A stretch of 64,000 nucleotides of DNA from Palsa-147 sp049279675 (GCA_049279675.1 JBAPOP010000007.1:4064-68063); one strand, 5' to 3'; shown: positions 33,878 to 42,589, numbered from the stretch's first letter. The notes: a model not told the origin generated them from the letters alone. Numbers and translations: made by a program.

Positions 33878-34580
33878 TTCGCCAATCCTCTGCTACGTTA
33901 CTGGCCGCAAAGATCTCGGCCTCGAACCCAATTCAATCGCGCAGCTTCTCGCGATGATTCGACGCGCGATCGAAGCGGGCATCGATTGGATTCAAATTCG
34001 CGAGAAGGATCTATCGGGGCGGGAGTTGATTCATCTCGTGCGGGAAAGCGTCGCGGCCGCATCCGGCACTCGGACACGCATCATTGTGAACGACCGGTTG
34101 GATGTGGCGATCGCGGCGCACGCGTCTGGCGTGCATCTGGGCGAAGATTCGCTGCCGGTGCGCGACGTGGCGGCTTGGCGAGAAAGCCATGCGACGGAAG
34201 GCGTGAACTTTTTCGTCGGCGCGTCGTGCCATAGTCTCGAACAGGCAAAATCGGCGGAACGCGACGGCGCCGATCACGTCATTTTCGGGCCAGTGTTCGA
34301 AACGCCTTCAAAAGTAAATTTCGGTCCACCGCAAGGAATTGGGCGGCTGCACGAAATCTGCGGCGAAATCAAAATTCCAGTGCTAGCAATCGGCGGCGTG
34401 AATGCTTCGAACGCATTTGAATGTCTGCGCGCAGGCGCAGCAGGCATCGCAGCGATTCGAATGTTTCAAGAAACTCACAGCCTTCCCCAGAACCCGGAGG
34501 CCCCTGCCTCCGGGATTCGCAGCGATGAGCAAGAACTGAGAAGAGTGGTGGAGCAGTTGCGGAGTCCAAAGCGAAATTGA
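33861..34580 (+). CDS. thiE: Thiamine-phosphate synthase
   Basis: TIM-barrel signatures are clear: DWIQIREKDLSGRELIHLVR, TRIIVNDRLDVAIAAHASG, VHLGEDSLPVRD, GADHVIFGPVFETPSK, PVLAIGGVNASNAFE. It joins HMP-PP and thiazole phosphate to make thiamine phosphate. The start is a TTG, either 33861 or 33864, overlapping the upstream gene; a TTG at 33813 would add 16 residues without support. Near the C-terminus a perfect GC hairpin (34493-34514) lies in the coding sequence. Confidence 0.88.
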   Translation: MLIPTDSPILCYVTGRKDLGLEPNSIAQLLAMIRRAIEAGIDWIQIREKDLSGRELIHLVRESVAAASGTRTRIIVNDRLDVAIAAHASGVHLGEDSLPVRDVAAWRESHATEGVNFFVGASCHSLEQAKSAERDGADHVIFGPVFETPSKVNFGPPQGIGRLHEICGEIKIPVLAIGGVNASNAFECLRAGAAGIAAIRMFQETHSLPQNPEAPASGIRSDEQELRRVVEQLRSPKRN

Positions 34581-34590
34581 AGAAACTCGA

Positions 34591-35664
34591 TTACGCGCCG
34601 AGCCAGCGTCCCACGGGCTGCCAGCCCTCGACGTGATCGCAGATCACTTTGATCGTCGCGGTAATCGGAATCGCAAGAATCAAACCCGCTGCGCCCCACA
34701 GCCATCCCCAAAAGAGAAACGCGATCGTCACCGCGAGCGCATTCAAGTGAACGCGCCGGCCGACCATAGCCGGAAAAAGCAGATTCGCCGTAATAAAGTG
34801 AAGGAACGTCAGCACCGCGAAAATCCCCAGGAATGGCCCGATCGCGTGGTATTGCTTCAGTCCGACAAGCGTCACAGGCACCCACGACATCACCACCCCG
34901 AGGTACGGCACGAGATTCAGAAGTCCCGAAACGAGTCCCGTTAGGAACGCGAATTCGAGCCCGATCGCCCAGAAGAATAGCCAGCTCAAGACAACAAGAA
35001 TCACTCCCACCATGAGCGTGCCCACCACATAGCTGCGCAGTACGTCGCTCACGTCCGCCAGCGTTTCTTTCACCTGCGTGCGCTCCGACGCAGGGAAGAG
35101 CTGCATCGTCGCATGCCACACCTGGCGCTTTGCCGCGAGCATGAAGAAGAGAAGAAATGGAATGAACGTGAACGCGAGAAGCACGGAATAAACGGAACTC
35201 AGCCGTTCGAACACGACCGTCCGGAACGGATGCGATTCCGTGACCAGTTCAATTTTTGATCCATGATCGGCAGGCGTGATCTCCGATACGCGCGCCTCAA
35301 ATCCCTCGATGCGCTTCTGAATGGCGTCGGTGAACGACCGCAAAGGCGCCCTGAATTTTGGCCAGTCGGCAAAAAATGAGTCAATGCGATCGATCAAAAT
35401 CCAGCCAATCAGGCCGACCGCCGCCAGCACCACGATCACGATCAAAAACGACCCGAGCGCGCGCGGCACATGCCAATTTTCGAGCCAGCTCACAATGGGA
35501 TCGAGAAAGTACGCCAGCAAAACGGCAACAAGCAGAGTCACGATGACGCTCGAGGCCCAGTAGCAAAATGCGATCACGATTCCGCCCGCAATAATGCGCG
35601 CGCTCGTCGAACTGGTGCGCAGCGTGGCGTTCGCAACCGAAATAATGGGCGTCTGAGTTTCCAT
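34591..35664 (-). CDS. AI-2E family transporter (PerM-like)
   Basis: A 357-residue membrane protein with the family pattern: ASSVIVTLLVAVLLAYFLDP, HVPRALGSFLIVIVVLAAVG, a cytoplasmic coiled section, then LLAFTFIPFLLFFMLAAKRQ, VVGTLMVGVILVVLSWLFFW, LLNLVPYLGVVMSWVPV and AGLILAIPITATIKVICDHV. Family members export autoinducer-2 or act as general permeases or Na+/H+ antiporters; no choice is possible. The ATG at 35664 is preferred over 35700. It is convergent with thiE. Confidence 0.88.
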   Translation of the reverse strand: METQTPIISVANATLRTSSTSARIIAGGIVIAFCYWASSVIVTLLVAVLLAYFLDPIVSWLENWHVPRALGSFLIVIVVLAAVGLIGWILIDRIDSFFADWPKFRAPLRSFTDAIQKRIEGFEARVSEITPADHGSKIELVTESHPFRTVVFERLSSVYSVLLAFTFIPFLLFFMLAAKRQVWHATMQLFPASERTQVKETLADVSDVLRSYVVGTLMVGVILVVLSWLFFWAIGLEFAFLTGLVSGLLNLVPYLGVVMSWVPVTLVGLKQYHAIGPFLGIFAVLTFLHFITANLLFPAMVGRRVHLNALAVTIAFLFWGWLWGAAGLILAIPITATIKVICDHVEGWQPVGRWLGA

Positions 35665-35775
35665 CTTGGCCACTAAAGATAACACACAGAAACCTGCCAC
35701 TTGGCCGCGACGAGTGAGGGCGTTGCGCTCTCAACTACGCCTTCGCCAGACGCGAAATCGCGGCTGGGGGCGGTG

Positions 35776-35784
35776 TGCTAGACT
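35776..35784 (+). promoter_or_regulatory. Extended -10 before glmM
   Basis: TG-C-TAGACT (35776-35784) lies 21 bases before the glmM ATG at 35806. No -35 hexamer is evident at the expected distance. Confidence 0.5.
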
Positions 35785-35805
35785 CGCCATTCGTATTTCT
35801 ATCCT

Positions 35806-37164
35806 ATGGGAAAACAACTTTTCGGAACGGACGGCATTCGCGGTGTCCCCGGTGAGTATCCGCTCGACGACGCCACGCTCGAAGGCGTGGGCGCAGCTCT
35901 CGGCGTCTATCTCGCGTCTCACAATCCGGCCGGCGCGGCGCAGGCGCGCGTTCTCTTCGGCCGCGATACGCGCGAATCCGGGCCGCACATCGAAGAGTGC
36001 ATCGCGCGAGGTCTCGCGGCGAACGCCATAGAAACTGTTTCCGCAGGAGTGCTGACAACGCCCGGCGTGGCGTGGCTCGTCCGCAACGAAGGCTTCGCGG
36101 CCGGCGTGGTCATCTCGGCATCGCACAATCCCTATCACGACAACGGCGTAAAGCTCGTGTCTTCCTCCGGAATGAAATTTTCGGACGCGACGGAGGCTGG
36201 AATCGAGCGAGAAATCCTCGCGCAGTCTTCGCACAAGCGCGATGCCGCCCCGCCGCGGATTCGGACGGACCCGAAGCTCGACGATGACTATCTCGCATCG
36301 CTGCGTGCCGACGTTCTCGAAGGCGCGAATTTTTCCAGCCTGAAAATCGTGCTCGATTGCGCGAACGGCGCCGCCAGCCGCCTCGCGCCGCTTCTTTTTC
36401 GTTCGCTCGGCGCGGATGTGATCGCGATCAACGATCAGCCCGATGGGAAAAATATCAACGCCGGCTGCGGCTCGCTCTATCCCGAAGGCATGCAGAAGAA
36501 AGTCATCGAGACGCACGCTTCGCTCGGCGTGGCATTTGATGGCGATGCCGACCGCGCGATTTTTTCGACCGCCGCAGGCCGCTTGGTCAATGGCGATGGC
36601 GTGATTTTCTCGATGGGCCGCTACATGCAAGCGCACGGATTGCTCAAAGGTCCCGCGATTGTCGGAACAACGATGTCAAATCTTGGTCTCGAGCGCGCGC
36701 TCGAAAAATCCGGACTCAAATTGGCGCGCACTGATGTCGGCGATCGCTACGTCCTCGAAGAAATGCAGCGCACAGGAGCGAACCTCGGCGGCGAACAATC
36801 CGGCCACATTCTTTTTCTCGATGACGCGACAACAGGCGACGGCATGTTGACCGCCGTCAAAATCGCTTCACTCGTGGCGCTGAAAGGCCCGCTTGATTCA
36901 CTCGTTGCCGATCTGAAAATTTTCCCGCAAACGATCGTGAACGTGCGCGTCCGCTCGAAGCCGCCCCTAGATACGCTGCCCGAAATTTCGACGCTTCTCG
37001 CCCAAGCCGAACGCGAATTGGGCAACTCCGGCCGAATCGTTCTGCGATATTCCGGCACCGAACCGCTCGCCCGCGTCATGGTCGAAGCCGAGCGCGACGC
37101 CGACGTCCGCCGCTGGTCCGAAGCCCTAGCCGCCGCCCTTCGCTCCTCCCTCGGCGCCAGCTAA
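35806..37164 (+). CDS. glmM: Phosphoglucosamine mutase
   Basis: A 452-residue phosphohexomutase: KQLFGTDGIRGVPGEYPLD at the start, catalytic serine loop VVISASHNPYHDNGVKLV (Ser106), metal-binding GVAFDGDADRAIFS, sugar-binding GGEQSGHILFLDDATTGDG, and RYSGTEPLARVMVEAE at the C-terminus. It converts glucosamine-6-P to glucosamine-1-P for UDP-GlcNAc, hence peptidoglycan and lipid A. No glmS or glmU is in the window; the SIS protein at 20306-21406 is not GlmS because it lacks the glutaminase part. Confidence 0.96.
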   Translation: MGKQLFGTDGIRGVPGEYPLDDATLEGVGAALGVYLASHNPAGAAQARVLFGRDTRESGPHIEECIARGLAANAIETVSAGVLTTPGVAWLVRNEGFAAGVVISASHNPYHDNGVKLVSSSGMKFSDATEAGIEREILAQSSHKRDAAPPRIRTDPKLDDDYLASLRADVLEGANFSSLKIVLDCANGAASRLAPLLFRSLGADVIAINDQPDGKNINAGCGSLYPEGMQKKVIETHASLGVAFDGDADRAIFSTAAGRLVNGDGVIFSMGRYMQAHGLLKGPAIVGTTMSNLGLERALEKSGLKLARTDVGDRYVLEEMQRTGANLGGEQSGHILFLDDATTGDGMLTAVKIASLVALKGPLDSLVADLKIFPQTIVNVRVRSKPPLDTLPEISTLLAQAERELGNSGRIVLRYSGTEPLARVMVEAERDADVRRWSEALAAALRSSLGAS

Positions 37165-37472
37165 GCCTGTAATCGAACTAGCAATCAATTAGGAATTTTT
37201 GACTGCGAAGATTGGCGATGGTTCTAGTTCTTCAAATACAAAAGACTGTAGAACGCGGGGTTGCTAATTGTGAGAAAGCGTATGGAGGAACGCCTTAACC
37301 CTTCGATCCAATGCGGACACTTTGCATAAGTCTCGCCGAAACAATCATCTGGGAATCGAACCGAATACCGCACATCGTGGCATCGAGCGTGCTCGACGTA
37401 TCCCGGCTGTCTCTTCTTCCCGGGGTGGGCCGGTTTCGCCGCGCCGAAGCCGGATTTCTGGGAGTTGAGCGA
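37165..37472 (+). other. Gene-free stretch between glmM and a terminator
   Basis: No protein gene is convincing. There are small inverted repeats (TCGAGC-GT-GCTCGA at 37384-37397) and a GC-rich 3' part (CCGGGGTGGGCCGGTTTCGC). The block ends at a strong terminator. It could be a long glmM 3' untranslated region or a separate small RNA. Confidence 0.45.
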
Positions 37473-37503
37473 GGGGTCTCGTCCGCGGGACCCCTTCTTT
37501 TTT
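37473..37503 (+). terminator. Rho-independent terminator
   Basis: GGGGTC (37473-37478) pairs with GACCCC (37489-37494) around a 10-base loop and is followed by TTCTTTTTTT. This strongly marks plus-strand termination. It lies about 310 bases after the glmM stop and 10 bases before the end of the convergent redoxin gene. Confidence 0.75.
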
Positions 37504-37512
37504 GCCCGCCGT

Positions 37513-38013
37513 TTATCCCTCGTCGACACGCCACAGCGGAGTGCTGCATTCGTCGCAGGCCATTTCGATTCGCTCGAGCTGTGTCCGCAGTGTGGCGACC
37601 GGCGGGAACTCATGGCTCGCCGCGATCTCCCACTGCATGGCGAGTTCGCCGTAGCGATCCGTGACGAACACTCCCAATCGAGCATCGCCCGCCGGAGCGA
37701 GCGTGTCCGTGCCGAGAAACGCATTCGCCCCGTGCCCCGAAGGATCCAAGCCAACGATCACATTGTCCGGCAGGAAATCCGTTGCGGCGCGCGAAGGAGA
37801 GCCGAGAAGCGCAACGAGAACGACAGCGCCATTTTCTTTCCACGCCGCCGCATTCGCCGCGATCTGATGAAGATATTCCTCGCACGCCGCGCAGCCCGCG
37901 TGAAGAAACAAAATGATGAGATTTTTCTTCTGTTTGAAATCCCACGCGCGCACCGTACGGCCGTCGAGTGCGTGAAGCGTCAGAGGAGGAATGATCTCGC
38001 GCGTGCGAAGCAT
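37513..38013 (-). CDS. Thioredoxin-fold redoxin (AhpC/TSA-like)
   Basis: From the ATG at 38013 it has 166 residues: IIPPLTLHALDGRTVRAWDF, LIILFLHAGCAACEEYLHQI with a CAAC redox pair, VVLVALLGSPSRAATDF, and GVFVTDRYGELAMQWEIAAS. The fold is AhpC/TSA/redoxin, and the C-terminus has a CDEC pair. An AATTGT-like -10 (TACAAT, 38027-38022) ends eight bases before the ATG with no Shine-Dalgarno, so it may have its own leaderless promoter. It lies 80 bases after nrdJ and could supply electrons to it; that is inference. Confidence 0.75.
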   Translation of the reverse strand: MLRTREIIPPLTLHALDGRTVRAWDFKQKKNLIILFLHAGCAACEEYLHQIAANAAAWKENGAVVLVALLGSPSRAATDFLPDNVIVGLDPSGHGANAFLGTDTLAPAGDARLGVFVTDRYGELAMQWEIAASHEFPPVATLRTQLERIEMACDECSTPLWRVDEG

Positions 38014-38021
38014 GCGAGCCC

Positions 38022-38027
38022 ATTGTA
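38022..38027 (-). promoter_or_regulatory. -10 box of the redoxin gene
   Basis: TACAAT on the minus strand lies eight bases before the redoxin ATG. A start seven bases downstream would coincide with the ATG. Confidence 0.4.
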
Positions 38028-38093
38028 GCGCCGCACCGATTTTCGTGCCGCACTTCGAAGGCGCCATCGCACGCTATGCGATGATGTCGTTAC

Positions 38094-40886
38094 TTAGCTG
38101 CAGCCCGACGTCCCGCCGCAATTCTCGCACTTGTAGCAACTGCCGTTCGGCACCATCGGTGTACCGCACTCGGAGCAGAGCGGCCCAGTCGCCATGATCG
38201 GCCGGCCCTGAGTGGGATCCACCATCCGCGTTGACGGCGTCGAATTCGCAGTCGCAATCGCCGAGAGCGGCGCCGGAGTATCGGACGAGGCGTTCTCGCC
38301 GGGTGCTCCGTGAATTTTCAGATACGAAGTGGAAATAAATCTTCCGCCAAGATAGCGCGCGATGTAATCGAGCACGGAACTCACGATCCGGATATCTTGA
38401 TTGTCCGTGAATCCCAGCGGCTCGAACGTCGTGTTCATCAGCTTGTCCACGTAAGCCTTCAGCGGAACTCCGTATTGCAAGCCGATGGAAATCGAAATCG
38501 CAATTCCGTCCATGAAACCGGAAAGCGTCGATCCTTCCTTGGCCATCTTGATGAAGATTTCGCCTGGATTGCCGTCTTCATACATGCCGGTGGTGATGTA
38601 GCCCTCATGCCCGGCGACGGAAAACTTGTGCGTGACCGCCGGACGCTCGGCCGGAAGCTTCCGGCGATTCGATTCAGGGAAAAGTTCCCGTTGATGGCGA
38701 GTGGGCTCGTCCGCAATCTGGTTTGCGGCGGTTGCCGCGGCGGCATCTTTCTTAGACAGCGCAGCCGAAAGCGGCTGCGAACGCTTTGAGTTGTCGCGGT
38801 AAATCGCCACGGCCTTCAGCCCCAACTTCCAGGACTCAATATACGCTTCCATGATGTCTTCGACAGTCGATTCCTCCGGCATGTTGATCGTCTTGCTGAT
38901 CGCGCCGGAAAGGAACGGTTGTGCGGCAGCCATCATACGCAAATGTCCGCGCCAGGCGATCGAGCGGCCGCCGCCTGAAGGCGCAAGCGAGCAATCGAAG
39001 ACAAAAAGATGCTCGGGCTTCAGATGCGGCGCGCCTTCGATCTTGGAGTTGCTGTCAATGTAATCCACGATCTGCGCGACTTCATCGCCCGTGTAGCCCA
39101 GGCGCATCAGCGCTTGCGGCACGGTGTTGTTGACGATCTTGATCACGCCGCCGCCCACGAGGCGCTTCTGCTTCACGAGCGCCAGGTCAGGCTCGATGCC
39201 GGTTGTGTCGCAATCCATCATGAATCCGATCGTGCCGGTGGGCGCGAGGACGGAAACCTGCGAATTCTTGTAGCCGAATTTTTCACCGTGCGCGAGCGCG
39301 TTATCCCACGATTCCTGCGCCGCTCGCAGCAGCGATGGCTGAACGTTGTCCTGCTTGATCGGCCGCATCGAGTCGCGGTGCATGCGGATGACGTCGAGCA
39401 TCGCGTCGCGATTGCGCGAGTAGCCCGCGAACGGCCCCATGCGCTCGGCTATCTTCGACGATTGGTAATACGCTTCGCCGGTCATCAGCGCGGTGATGGC
39501 GCCGCAAATATCGCGTCCCGCATCCGAATCGTACGGCACCGCGAGCGACATCAGCAGCGCGCCGAGATTTGCGTAGCCGATGCCCAGCGGGCGATAGTCG
39601 TGCGAATTCTTTTCAATCCTCTCGGTCGGATAGCTCGCGTTGTCCACCAGGATTTCCTGCGCGGTGATCGTGACGTCCACTGCATGGCGGAATCCGGCGA
39701 CATCGAACGTGCCGTTCGGACTGAGGAATTTCTGGAGATTGAGCGAAGCGAGATTGCACGCCGTGTCGTCGAGGAACATGTACTCCGAGCAAGGATTCGA
39801 CGCGTAAATTCTGTCCGTGGACTTGCACGTGTGCCAGCGATTCACGGTCGTGTCGTATTGCATTCCCGGATCGCCGCACTGCCAGGCCGATTCAGCCATC
39901 CGGCGCAGCAATTCGCGCGCGCTGAATTTCTCTGTCGGCTTGCCGTCGTTTACGTTCTTCGTCCACCAATCGCGGTCTTCCTCGGAGGCCTGCATGAACT
40001 CGTCGGTGACCCGGACGGAGTGGTTGGCGTTCTGGAAGAAAATTGAAGTGTAGGCTTCGCCGTCGATCGCGGGATCGTATCCCTGCTCGATCAGCACCTG
40101 CGCCTTGCGTTCTTCTTTTACTTTGGAATCGATGAATTCCGCGATGTCCGGGTGATCGACATTGAGAATTACCATTTTCGCCGCGCGTCGCGTCTTGCCG
40201 CCGCTCTTGATGACGCCCGCAAACGCATCGAAACCGCGCATGAAACTCACGGGGCCGGACGCGATCCCCCCGCCAGAAAGCGTTTCGCGGCTGCCGCGGA
40301 GCGTTGAGAAGTTCGTGCCTGTTCCCGAGCCCCACTTGAAGAGCATGCCCTCCGTTCGCGCCAGGCCCATGATGGATTCCATGTTGTCCTGGACGGAATT
40401 GATGAAGCACGCGGAGCACTGCGGCTTGGGCTGAACGCCGACGTTGAACCACACCGGAGAATTGAATGCCATCTTCTGTTCGACAAGAAGATGCGCCAGT
40501 TCATCGCGGAAATTGTCGCGCGATTCGCCGGATACGTAGTAGCCGCCCTGTTCGCCCCAGCGGACGATCGAATCCACCACGCGGCTGATCAATTGCCGCA
40601 CCGACGTCTCACGCTCGGGTGTATTCAGTTTGCCGTGAAAATATTTTGAGGCGACTATGTTCGTCGCAGTCTGCGACCAAGACTTGGGCACTTCGATGTT
40701 TTCCTGGCGGAAAATCGTTTGCCCTTTATCGTTTCCGATTGCAGCGGTGCGCTTCTCCCACTCGACTGCATCGAAAGGGGAAACTTTTCCGTCGGTGAAC
40801 ACACGGCGGAACTCCTGTCCGGTCTTGGACCATGTCTGCTGAACTTCTTCGAGTTTGTTTCCGAGAGCCATCCGAACTTCCGCCAT
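38094..40886 (-). CDS. nrdJ: Class II (adenosylcobalamin-dependent) ribonucleotide reductase
   Basis: The 930-residue protein has class II signatures: AFNSPVWFNVGVQPKPQCSA, GSGTGTNFSTLRG, KTRRAAKMVILNVDHPDI, the active-site NPCSEYMFLDDTACNLASLN, APTGTIGFMMDCDTTGIEPD, and a C-terminal tail with CSECGTPMVPNGSCYKCENC that resembles a zinc ribbon with redox Cys. It reduces ribonucleotides to deoxyribonucleotides with a B12 radical and works with or without oxygen. GGAGG lies seven bases before the ATG. Confidence 0.97.
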   Translation of the reverse strand: MAEVRMALGNKLEEVQQTWSKTGQEFRRVFTDGKVSPFDAVEWEKRTAAIGNDKGQTIFRQENIEVPKSWSQTATNIVASKYFHGKLNTPERETSVRQLISRVVDSIVRWGEQGGYYVSGESRDNFRDELAHLLVEQKMAFNSPVWFNVGVQPKPQCSACFINSVQDNMESIMGLARTEGMLFKWGSGTGTNFSTLRGSRETLSGGGIASGPVSFMRGFDAFAGVIKSGGKTRRAAKMVILNVDHPDIAEFIDSKVKEERKAQVLIEQGYDPAIDGEAYTSIFFQNANHSVRVTDEFMQASEEDRDWWTKNVNDGKPTEKFSARELLRRMAESAWQCGDPGMQYDTTVNRWHTCKSTDRIYASNPCSEYMFLDDTACNLASLNLQKFLSPNGTFDVAGFRHAVDVTITAQEILVDNASYPTERIEKNSHDYRPLGIGYANLGALLMSLAVPYDSDAGRDICGAITALMTGEAYYQSSKIAERMGPFAGYSRNRDAMLDVIRMHRDSMRPIKQDNVQPSLLRAAQESWDNALAHGEKFGYKNSQVSVLAPTGTIGFMMDCDTTGIEPDLALVKQKRLVGGGVIKIVNNTVPQALMRLGYTGDEVAQIVDYIDSNSKIEGAPHLKPEHLFVFDCSLAPSGGGRSIAWRGHLRMMAAAQPFLSGAISKTINMPEESTVEDIMEAYIESWKLGLKAVAIYRDNSKRSQPLSAALSKKDAAAATAANQIADEPTRHQRELFPESNRRKLPAERPAVTHKFSVAGHEGYITTGMYEDGNPGEIFIKMAKEGSTLSGFMDGIAISISIGLQYGVPLKAYVDKLMNTTFEPLGFTDNQDIRIVSSVLDYIARYLGGRFISTSYLKIHGAPGENASSDTPAPLSAIATANSTPSTRMVDPTQGRPIMATGPLCSECGTPMVPNGSCYKCENCGGTSGCS

Positions 40887-41363
40887 AAATGCCTCCGCGC
40901 AGGCAATCGAGCCGCTCAGTGAAGTTGCCGCACGGCAATGCGGGAAGTCTTTATTATAAACCCGCGGATGCCGTTCGGATAATGTCGCGGACCGTCTGGG
41001 AACGTGCCGCCGAGTTGGTCAAAAAATAGAATAGCGTAGCCAGTCCATGACACTGAATCTGTCAAGGGCGGGCTTGCTGGCGCTTCAGCCGCTCTTTATG
41101 AGATTAAACCCAGTGCGAACTTCGAATCGCGTGCGAAAAACGATTGCGAACCGTGTCCTGATCCCCCTGAGTCTGGGACGTGAGTATAGGGGATGTGGAA
41201 AAGTTGTCAAGAGGAAATCAGATTCTAAGTACAAAATAAAGTGGTGCTAGTGTCTAAAGCGTCTACCTGTAGTGGTGCACATTCAAAATGTGTCATAGAG
41301 AAACTTTGGCGTGTTGACGTAGCGTTTTCAGTGGCCTAGCCTATTTTTAGCCGGTCAAATTTC
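40887..41363 (-). promoter_or_regulatory. nrdJ upstream region with two predicted promoters
   Basis: No gene in 477 bases. A distal promoter reads TTGACA-N16-TATACT (minus strand, 41210-41183) and would give a leader near 290 nt. The spacer contains TTTTCCACA, one base off the DnaA-box consensus. A proximal promoter reads TTATCC-N18-TATAAT (40982-40953). I looked for a cobalamin riboswitch and saw no clear conserved box. Confidence 0.6.
41278..41292 (+). promoter_or_regulatory. Palindrome upstream of the phosphatase gene
   Basis: CACATT-CAA-AATGTG is a perfect inverted repeat, 71 bases before the phosphatase ATG. It may be an operator; the regulator is unknown. Confidence 0.4.
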
Positions 41364-41999
41364 ATGATGCGAAGGAAAATTTTCATAGCAAGTATGCTTT
41401 CGGCGGCGGCAATCATATTTTTTCTTGCCTCCGGCCTCGGTACCGGAATTTCGCAGGACAAACTTTCCGTCGCTGCGCATTTGCCGGCCCAGCGAATCAC
41501 TATCGATGGCGTTTCGAACTCCGGGCAAGTTACTCCGACACTTTTTCGCGGCGCGCAACCGACGCTCGAAGGCTTCGACACGCTTTCAAAAAAAGGAATC
41601 GCAATCGTTGTTGATTTGCGCTTTGAAGGAGACCGCAACGCTGAACGGCTGGCGGTCACACATGCGGGAATGCAGTACGTCGGCATGCCGTGGAGCTGCC
41701 ATTTTCCGCGCGATGCAATTACCGCGCGGTTTCTGCAGTTCGTACTGGCGAATCCCAACGAGAAAATCTTCGTTCATTGCCAGCACGGCGTCGATCGCAC
41801 CGGTCTGATGATTGCGGCGTACCGGATGGCCGAGCAAGACTGGACGCCAGAGCAAGCGCAGCAAGAAATGATAGCCTACGGCTTCGACTACGTTCACCGC
41901 ACGTGGTGCAGCTCCGTAAGTTCGTATGTATTCTCATTCCCGCAACATTTTTCGAGCTCACCTGAATTCGATTCGCTTCGTCCTGCCGCGCAAAAATAA
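41364..41999 (+). CDS. Exported dual-specificity/tyrosine phosphatase-like protein
   Basis: A 211-residue protein with a signal or anchor segment (IFIASMLSAAAIIFFLASGL) and a cysteine phosphatase domain: TLFRGAQPTLEGFDTLSKKG, IAIVVDLRFEGDRNAERLA, YVGMPWSCHFPRDAITARF, and the P-loop VHCQHGVDRTG with Cys139 and Arg145. The fold is DSP/atypical PTP as in bacterial proteins for phosphoinositides or phosphotyrosine. An exported form is unusual. It is convergent with rplS, sharing the 42003-42024 hairpin area. Confidence 0.85.
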   Translation: MMRRKIFIASMLSAAAIIFFLASGLGTGISQDKLSVAAHLPAQRITIDGVSNSGQVTPTLFRGAQPTLEGFDTLSKKGIAIVVDLRFEGDRNAERLAVTHAGMQYVGMPWSCHFPRDAITARFLQFVLANPNEKIFVHCQHGVDRTGLMIAAYRMAEQDWTPEQAQQEMIAYGFDYVHRTWCSSVSSYVFSFPQHFSSSPEFDSLRPAAQK

Positions 42000-42024
42000 A
42001 AAGGGCCGGGTGATTCCCGGCCCT
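41993..42024 (-). terminator. Terminator of the ffh-rplS operon
   Basis: On the minus strand GGGCCGGG-AATCA-CCCGGCCC (42024-42003) is followed by TTTTTATTTTTG. It lies about 30 bases after the rplS stop and its U-tract overlaps the end of the phosphatase gene. Confidence 0.85.
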
Positions 42025-42054
42025 TCGTCAAAAATTGAAGCGGAAACTTCGGGA

Positions 42055-42447
42055 CTATTCGGCAGCCACCGCGGCGGCAACGACCTCAGTGCGTCCCACT
42101 CGCTTGATGCGGGCAGCCTTACCCTTACGCCCGCGGAGATAATTCAGTTTCGCGCGGCGCACGCGTCCCTGGTGCACGACGTCGATCGAACTGATCATCG
42201 GTGAATGCATGGGAAAAATGCGCTCGACGCCGATGCCGAAAGTGACGCGCCGAACGGTGAACGACGCCCCGGCAAGTTCGCCCCGCCGCTGCATGACGAC
42301 GCCTTCAAACGCCTGCACGCGTTCCTTTTCCTTCTCACCTTCGCCCTCTTTCAGGATCACGTTGACTCGGATCGTGTCTCCCGGGCGGAAATTAGGGAGG
42401 TCTTTACGCAATTGCGCTTGTTGCGCTTTTGCAAGTTGTGGATTCAT
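42055..42447 (-). CDS. rplS: 50S ribosomal protein L19
   Basis: A 130-residue L19: PNFRPGDTIRVNVILKEGE, RVQAFEGVVMQRRGELAGAS, FTVRRVTFGIGVERIFPMHS, VVHQGRVRRAKLNYLRGRKG. It sits at the subunit interface of the 50S particle. It is the last gene of the operon, 143 bases downstream of the ICMT-like gene, which separates it from trmD. Confidence 0.96.
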   Translation of the reverse strand: MNPQLAKAQQAQLRKDLPNFRPGDTIRVNVILKEGEGEKEKERVQAFEGVVMQRRGELAGASFTVRRVTFGIGVERIFPMHSPMISSIDVVHQGRVRRAKLNYLRGRKGKAARIKRVGRTEVVAAAVAAE

Positions 42448-42589
42448 GGCTTTATTTCCCGGCAGACCCGCTCAGGTGGGGCCAGCACTCTATGGACAAT
42501 CAACGATTATACGCGGGTTAGGGCCGCTTTTCCACATAAACTCAGCGATTTTGTGCCGCCCATCGCGTCTGCGGCCGCGCGTAGTTACT

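Noticed and set aside
37331..37360. TTCGATTCC-like T-arm sequence on the minus strand
   Set aside because: No acceptor stem, anticodon arm or CCA context could be built; not a tRNA.
37224..37754. 176-codon minus-strand frame over the terminator
   Set aside because: It overlaps the redoxin gene and the terminator hairpin and shows no motifs.
40887..41180. Cobalamin riboswitch before nrdJ
   Set aside because: No conserved core box was seen by eye; a covariance search would be needed to settle it.
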